A stretch of DNA of 64,000 nt from Centroberyx gerrardi (lineage: Eukaryota > Chordata > Actinopteri > Beryciformes > Berycidae). Positions 57,640 to 64,000 of this stretch are shown one piece after another (the stretch's first letter is position 1; each line of letters opens with the position of its first letter). The notes under the pieces are model-generated. The model made no database searches and had not been told where the DNA came from. It saw only the letters and a list, made by a program, of their open reading frames with translations. The position numbers and the translations under genes are program-made. The stretch lies in contig NC_136000.1 in the NCBI RefSeq assembly GCF_048128805.1, positions 27,034,359 to 27,098,358 on the forward strand, read 5' to 3'.

Positions 57640-58095
57640 GCCCATGAGGCAAGACCAGCCTCAGAGCCAGGAAAAATAATCGATTGCAAAGGATTACCCA
57701 ATCAGCAAATAGATCCCGCCCCATTCACTTTGATTGACAGACGGCTGACACATTATGAAAAGTGACATTATGAAATGAAAAGAGTCATTATGAAATAGAG
57801 AGGAGCAATGAAAAAAGAAAAAGGGAAATAAAAGAACCACTTTGAAAAATGTAATTCTGAATAATGCCATCATGTAATTGAAAATAAAAGCCATTTGAAA
57901 AAAAAAAAAAGTTTTTGTGAAATAAAAATACAACTAAATATAGTCATGTTATTATGAAAACAATAATTATTGAATTTTTTGAAATTAAGGAATAAAATCA
58001 ATCAATTATTAATTTATTTACTGATGATATTATATATTTCTGTATTTATTTATGTAATTATTTATTTTACTGACATTTATTTAATTATGACTAAT
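57640..58095 (-). repeat. Dispersed repeat copy B (inverted relative to copy A at 44990-45310)
   Basis: Reverse complement words match copy A in order: CCAGCCTCAGAGCCAGG, AATAATCGATTGCAAAGG, CAATCAGCAAATAGATCC, CATTCACTTTGATTGACAG, then AAATAAAAGAACCACTTTG and TTATTTTACTGACAT. The two copies are 12.5 kb apart in opposite orientation. There is no coding capacity. Confidence 0.75.
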
Positions 58096-59172
58096 ATGGT
58101 CCTCCATAAATGCAAGGTTACTGAGGTAGTTTACACTGCAACAGTCAACTATTTTAACACAAGGGGAATTTTGCCAACTGTGAATAACTCTGACCAAGAG
58201 TGTTTTTCCAGTATTCTTTTGTCCCTTACAGCCCACTGTCCTCCACACTGATCTGTTCCCATTTGCCAGTTCCCATCCCTGCTGAAGGTGCTATTATCAC
58301 CATTACCTTAAAAGGCTGCCTGGGCCTCATTGTCTTGACTCTGGTTGCTTGCTCAACTATTCAAGAACAGTTCACATTGTAAATATTGTAAAATGTCTGG
58401 GCCAAATACCAGGACACAGTGAGGGTATCTTGACTTTTGGACACAGAGCACAAAGGCGTGTCAAAGGCTCTGCTTAATGTTGTAGCTACTCGCACTGTAA
58501 ATGCAAGACTACAAAGTCATAGATTTATAAGAAAAAACCCTTGTTGCTCCATGATGAAGTTGCGGTCTAGGGTTCAGCCTCCTCATCCTCATACCCAGCC
58601 TTAACCATGAGTGGAGAAATTGCAAAACTGATCACGGATCAGTCATCTCCTGTTAACCTACTCGTAGGCCCTTCAGGCTAAAGCGGATGTCCAGAATACT
58701 TTAGAGGATTAGCTTGTTTGGTATTGTGAACATTCATCAGCCCTATGTCATGTTAACCTTGGTGACCAAACCCAAGGCTTCTGCTTTAATCCTCCACAAC
58801 AGTTTACTGCCAATACAGATTCACACATCACTGGCTGATTAATAAGACCGTCGACAAGTTCCACAAGCTCTATTTAGAGAAAAAAAAAAACGATTGCATG
58901 CAGGTACATTGAGGTCAAATCAGATTGACTTTCTGTGATTAATTTTCCCAATAAATCATTCCCCCATTTTTAAACTCAAATCAAGAAATCTGGTAATAGA
59001 AAAAGAGGAAATAAAAGACAAAAGATTAATTGGTTGAGCAATTTTGAACATGATCAGAATTATGAGGGGGGATGGCTCACTTCCCGTTTCTGTGTCTATC
59101 CCACCAGCTTCATTTGTGCTTACTTAAGGGAACATGGGATATTTATCACAAGGTATTGCATTAATGTCACAT

Positions 59173-59265
59173 TTGTGAAACACCATCCAGGACTTGAACT
59201 CACAATCTATGTGTATTCAACTGCAGGTCAGGAGCGTGTTGAGCTAACCCAGCAGTGGCATGATA
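59173..59265 (-). mobile_element. tRNA-like sequence (SINE head or tRNA relic)
   Basis: On the minus strand, TGGGTTAGCTCAACACG resembles a Pol III A box and GTTCAAGTCC a B box, at tRNA spacing. The acceptor and anticodon stems do not pair well. It is probably a tRNA-derived SINE head rather than a working tRNA. Confidence 0.45.
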
Positions 59266-62200
59266 TGTGCTTTGTTTGTACTTTGAGTTAATGTGTGAAC
59301 AGATCACATAAGGGGGGGGGGGGTCAGAAAGCTGTAAAAAATTAAGTTTTTTAGATAAAATTCTGAAATCTGACAAGCCTAATCTAGACATTATGTTAAA
59401 CATTTTTTGTGTTTTCATGAAGATGAAGATTGATGCCTTCATAGGCGAAAACTGGATGTGTAAATACGGTATGCTCTATTCTCCATTGACTACAGTGTAT
59501 TACATGACCTGAGAATTAAAAATTCTGTCAAAAACTCAGTTTTTGAGATAGAATTAAGAGTTGGTTAGAATTAAGAGTAGTAAATGTGTACAGTGCCATT
59601 TACAGTCAGATATTTTTATTCACTGTGGACAAATGAAAATCCCCTGAAAGCATGTAATCGTAGAGATCTGACAATAGGCTACTGTGCAGCAATTTTTGTG
59701 ACATTTGAACGAAATTTGTAGGACTAGTCATGTTTAATTAGTTTTGCAGTTTTGTGTGGTGGATTTCATCATTTCCACTAGATTGTAGGCTAGCTGTTTG
59801 TACAAGTTTCTTCTCACTTGGGCCTATATTTTAGTTGCAAAGTCGGATGACATACACCTGATTTTAATGCATTTTTAAACTTTTGAACTTTGGACTGATG
59901 GTGGTGCTAGAGGGATTTGTTGTATCTATCAATGTTCCAATTTTCGTAACAATTGACCAATCAGTTCTACAAGCTGCTTTAGCCTCCCACTGCAGAAAAA
60001 AGAAGAAATAAAAGAATAAATATTAATAGGTTGAAATTAACCACACTACATTTCAGTTGGGCTCTTTAATCACAAGATAAAACCACTTATTGCAACAAAT
60101 GGTAATATGATGGCAGTTATGGATCCCTGCTTATCCAGCAAGCATGTTGAAGGTATAGCAGGGGCACCATGCAAATCCCTCAAACCACAGAACCATACGC
60201 CAAACATAACTGGTGCAGCCGATTCTTAAGTTACCAGCTGATAAGTAATAGAAAAATCAATAAGTAGCAACAAGCTTGATGCAGACCTCGAGCGGTGGCA
60301 TCAGATTGAGCCGACATGAGAGGATGCAAGCATGCATCCTGATCTACTGTTATGTGAGTAATCCATGTGAAGCAACAGCCTGTTGCTGACCTCAGCTAAG
60401 TTGTAAGTCAGAGATACAAGCATGCATCCTGTAAGAGGTCATTCTATAATTACATGAAGGTCGATCCAGTGCAATTTCCCTTGAATATAGCTATTGAATC
60501 ATAGGTGAAATATGCAAGCTGCAGAGTCTAGAAACAAGGGAAATATATAACAGAGTCAGTGTAAGTGAACCCAATCAACCACCTTATGCAGCATCTGTTA
60601 TGTCATATGCAATTTATTTACAACAGCAATATGTATCAATTAGGCTATTTGCACTCATGGCTTTGAGCTGAGACAACATCAAGATTCCAGTCGAATATAA
60701 GTGAGAGATTCTTTGTGGAGCGCAATAAATCCTCCAAAACAAAATTGCTTCTCACTAAAATGAGCTGCAAAAAGTGACCTTGACTTTAACCTGATGGTGG
60801 TGCTAGAGGGATTGATGTAAATGTGCACACAGATGCATTTGGGACTTGTCTATGAACTGAGCAATTTTGATCATGATTGGCCAAAGCGTTGCAGAGATAT
60901 GGCCAACTTCACCGTTTATTTGTTTTTGCTGCCAACTTCATTGGCTTCAGTCGAAACTCTTGAATAGCTTGAATGTGTACCTGCATTTTTTGGACTGACA
61001 TGTATCGATGTGCAAATTTTCTTAAAAATTGACCAATCCGTTGTATGGGCTGCCATAGACTCCAATTGCAGAAAAAAGAAAGAAAGAACATGCATCAAGA
61101 ACTCATTGTATTATAGTGTCCATGCACATTCTCATTATAGAGTGCGTTTATGTAGTCCTGAACTTATGTATGAATGCTTGCTAGATATTATTACATAAAC
61201 ACGGTATGGTTTTAGTTTGGTCTCTCTTTATTTCATTCTCCAGAATAAGAACAAGAAGTAAAAACCATAAAAATATCCAAAACAGGAGAGAGATAAAAAA
61301 TCATCAGTTGAAAGCGACAGCAGCACAGTGGTTGAGTTTTGCTGCGTTCTCATGCTCCACACACCTTTAGCCCCGCTCAGTCCGGTCCATTCAGAACACT
61401 TTACACTCACTTTACAGCATCATTTTCTGCATGTTCAATCATTTGCGAAGGCCTGCACACAAAACAGTTTTTATGATATGTAAATCCGGCATCTGAATGG
61501 ACTAAATTGAAACGTTTCACCATCTGAGATAACGAATAATTTGAATTCCAATTAATTTCTCTTCAGCGAAGAAGCAACAATGCAGCAAGCAGCTTCTATT
61601 GTGCAGCAGGCTTGCAGTGAAGAGTGGCTACGTCTGCACAGGAAGACCTTTCAGAGGCTCGGGCATTCCACATGCATTCAGCTGCAACCTACAAGTGGGA
61701 ACAGGAGTGGGAAACGCAGGAATTTCCCACTGCCCGCGAGACTTTGAACGGCGAGCAGCACTTTCCCGTCCCAGAGCAGTGAGGAGGAGTGTGAGAAGAG
61801 CATGAGAACGCAGAGTAAGGCTCGGAGGAGAGAACAGATAAGAAGCACTTTACAGACACAGCAGCCTTCCTCTCTCCTCACCTCTGCTGTTCACAGATCT
61901 ATAGTGACTTGATGGGAGGCAGTTTGGCAGAGGTACAAATACAAACACGGTTAATGTTGTCTACATCACAGCTATATACCTCATATCACAATTGACTGGG
62001 TTTGGTCCAAACGCTGCAAAGAGAGGAAAGCTTCATAGACGCAGGCTTTTACTCCGAAAAGACATCATTCCATTTAGGAAATAAAATGTTCCAAGTAAAA
62101 TATTTTCAAAATAAGTCTCAATACATCCACTAAAATGCTACTATTTTCTAGGCTAAATGTTTAATAAGCTAATCATTAGACACACACAAGTTCAGCTCTA

Positions 62201-63772
62201 ATCAGTTAATTCAGAATCAAGATATGAAAATAGGGATAAAATGTACACCAAGATATTAACAAACAATGGCTGAAAACCTGAGCTACACAAAGCTATGTTT
62301 CATTTCAGTTTGGGAGAGATTCATTCACACAACAGGCAAGTGGGTGTGGACCAGGAACTATACAGACAAAAGACTAAACTAAACAACACTGACACTAGTA
62401 ATCCAACTTCAAGTCTGTTAGTGAAGTCTCTTTGGAAACACACATGTAGCGTAGAAACACACTTCTGCTTTCACTGTATACACTATAGGGAAGTGAGCAT
62501 AGGATGGGTGGCAAACCATTCATATATTTTACACTGACTGAGATCCCAAACTATGACTATCCAGGTGATACACAGGTCTACACAAGTCCAGGTTCAAGCT
62601 GTAAACTCACACTCACACACTCTAAGCAGTAAAGCTGTCACGCTAAGACTAGCAGAGTTAATATGAGGGTGTGGTGATTCTACACCTGTCAGTGGCAACA
62701 AGACCTGATGGAATGCCAATTTAAATGTTTCCACAGAAGCAGAGTTTAAAAAAACGACCAACAGCTCTTTGGCAGAGGCGGTTGCGTCTGGTGCCGGGAC
62801 AGCCAGGGTGCGGCAGGGTGGAAAACTAGTGCGACTGCTGCCTCGATGAAAGATTTGGTAAATCAGGTTTGGCAATGCGGAAGGAGGAGGAGAGGAAACA
62901 CAGCGCTTATGTTGAAACTCCCTCTTCCTCTGACAGCAAAGTGAGTGTGGCAACATGTTTCAGCTGCTGACTCAGTGAGGATCTCAGTGAGACTTGTAGT
63001 CTGTAGTGTAAAATCTATTCATTTGGGGTAGGTTTACGTTTTTGCATCAATTTAGCACATTTTGCCTATGTGTCCATGTGATAAAAATGAATCCATGAAT
63101 TTGACATGGAAACAATAGTAAATCATGCCAAAGTCTGTGCAGGATGATGCAATCGTCAATAGTTTGAACTGAAATTCAGCATGAGTGTGCTGATTCGGTG
63201 GTTTTTGAGAAGCGTATTCCCAGTCCAGGGATTCTCTTGAATTCATGGAGTAGATAAGAAAAGTCATGGAAAAAAAGGACATTTTACAAATGGGTTATGT
63301 AACAGGAATCTAGGCTACTAGAAAGTATTTTGTAGTTTTTTTTCATGCATATTCATTGCACTTGATGGTGCTTATCAGCTGTTTTTGTACATTCAGCAGC
63401 TGCTTTGACATCAAGCCCAAGTTGGCATGTAGAGGAAATGAGTATTTATCGTTTTAGACCTTCTGGTAGCTGAAAAAACTAACCCTAATACATACAGTAC
63501 ATAGTTATGGAAAGATATGGCTAAGTCATAATAATCGTCATCATAAAGTCTATTTTTTTGGCTTTGGCTCATTTAACTGAATTGGCTTGGTGCAATTATG
63601 TGTATTTAACCCTATGTGCAAAAATTAAAACAATAGCAAAGGAAAAAGACACAGCAAAATAAACAGACCGACAGAAACAAAACACAACAGAACACAAGAG
63701 TGGAAAAAAAAACTTGAGATTTATTTGTAAAGCACTTTTCACAAAATGCCCTGTAAAAAAAATTAGAGGGAC

Positions 63773-63775
<3 letters not shown>

Positions 63776-63814
<39 letters not shown>
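63776..63814. repeat. (AAT)n trinucleotide microsatellite
   Basis: An uninterrupted AAT/TAA run of about 13 units. Confidence 0.95.
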
Positions 63815-63815
<1 letters not shown>

Positions 63816-64000
63816 CCACAAAGTTTCCTAGAAATAAATAAATAAACTTTCTACAGTCCTACATTCAGGTTAGTTTCCCATCGGCTTGTGCGATGGCTGG
63901 AGTGTTAGAATGGTTCTACGTCTAAAACATACACGACCCCCCCCCCTCCTCTCCTCCTCTCCTCATCGAGCAGCAAGCGCCGTTTCTACGGTAACCGCGG

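Larger units (their letters stand above)
58096..64000. other. No gene recognised; repeats and a CpG-rich right edge
   Basis: Related repeat segments with the words GATGGTGGTGCTAGAGGGATT and ATTGACCAATC recur at 59870-60000 and 60780-61080. The minus-strand frame at 62956-62594 is not recognised. An (AAT)n tract lies at 63776-63814. The last 100 bases turn C- and CpG-rich (CCGTTTCTACGGTAACCGCGG), which may be the edge of the next gene's promoter beyond the window. Confidence 0.5.

Noticed and set aside
62594..62956. 120-residue minus-strand ORF
   Set aside because: No recognised motif, no splice context and ordinary length for a chance frame.

Overview
The window looks like a ray-finned (teleost) fish chromosome. 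It has small split genes with GT-AG introns, very abundant CA/GA microsatellites, tRNA-derived SINE-like pieces, and teleost-style LINE, hAT, Tc1 and TIR elements. I had no search tools. Gene names come from recognising conserved protein segments, and splice junctions were placed by checking consensus sites and phase continuity by hand.

Left half (1-28.6 kb): two host genes, both on the minus strand. KLHDC4 (28418 down to 19952) can be followed through 13 coding exons with consistent phase, giving about 583 residues with six kelch repeats, acidic stretches and a C-terminal domain resembling DUF4110. Two of its introns use GC-AG borders. Downstream of KLHDC4 in its reading direction lies the 5' part of junctophilin-3 (JPH3): exon 1 at 13909-13528, exon 2 at 2806-2320, and the rest beyond the left edge. 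The 10.7-kb JPH3 intron 1 and the 6-kb interval between the genes hold candidate regulatory clusters (NF-Y/RFX-like, CRE-like, and a TATA/CpG segment) and microsatellites.

Middle (28.6-39.6 kb): mostly without genes. It contains long CA and GA repeats and a roughly 1.5-kb (TTGAC/TCGAC)n satellite that appears to have grown from the tail of a LINE 3' end.

Right half (39.6-64 kb): nested transposons. A hAT element with a perfect 8-bp target duplication (39627-44738) is split by a TIR element (40783-44509). An L2/CR1-group LINE on the minus strand (about 45.8-55.3 kb) is split inside its reverse transcriptase by a second TIR element (46799-52287). The two inserted elements share CACTGTAA termini, 2-bp target duplications and subterminal repeats. 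Each also carries a spliced gene of the same protein family, running inward from near one end. The copy in the first element is intact over its visible exons; the copy in the second is decayed. This pair is the most interesting part of the window. Further right are a Tc1-like transposase remnant, two exons of a chymotrypsin/elastase-like protease with an in-frame stop, and about 6 kb of repeats with no recognised gene.
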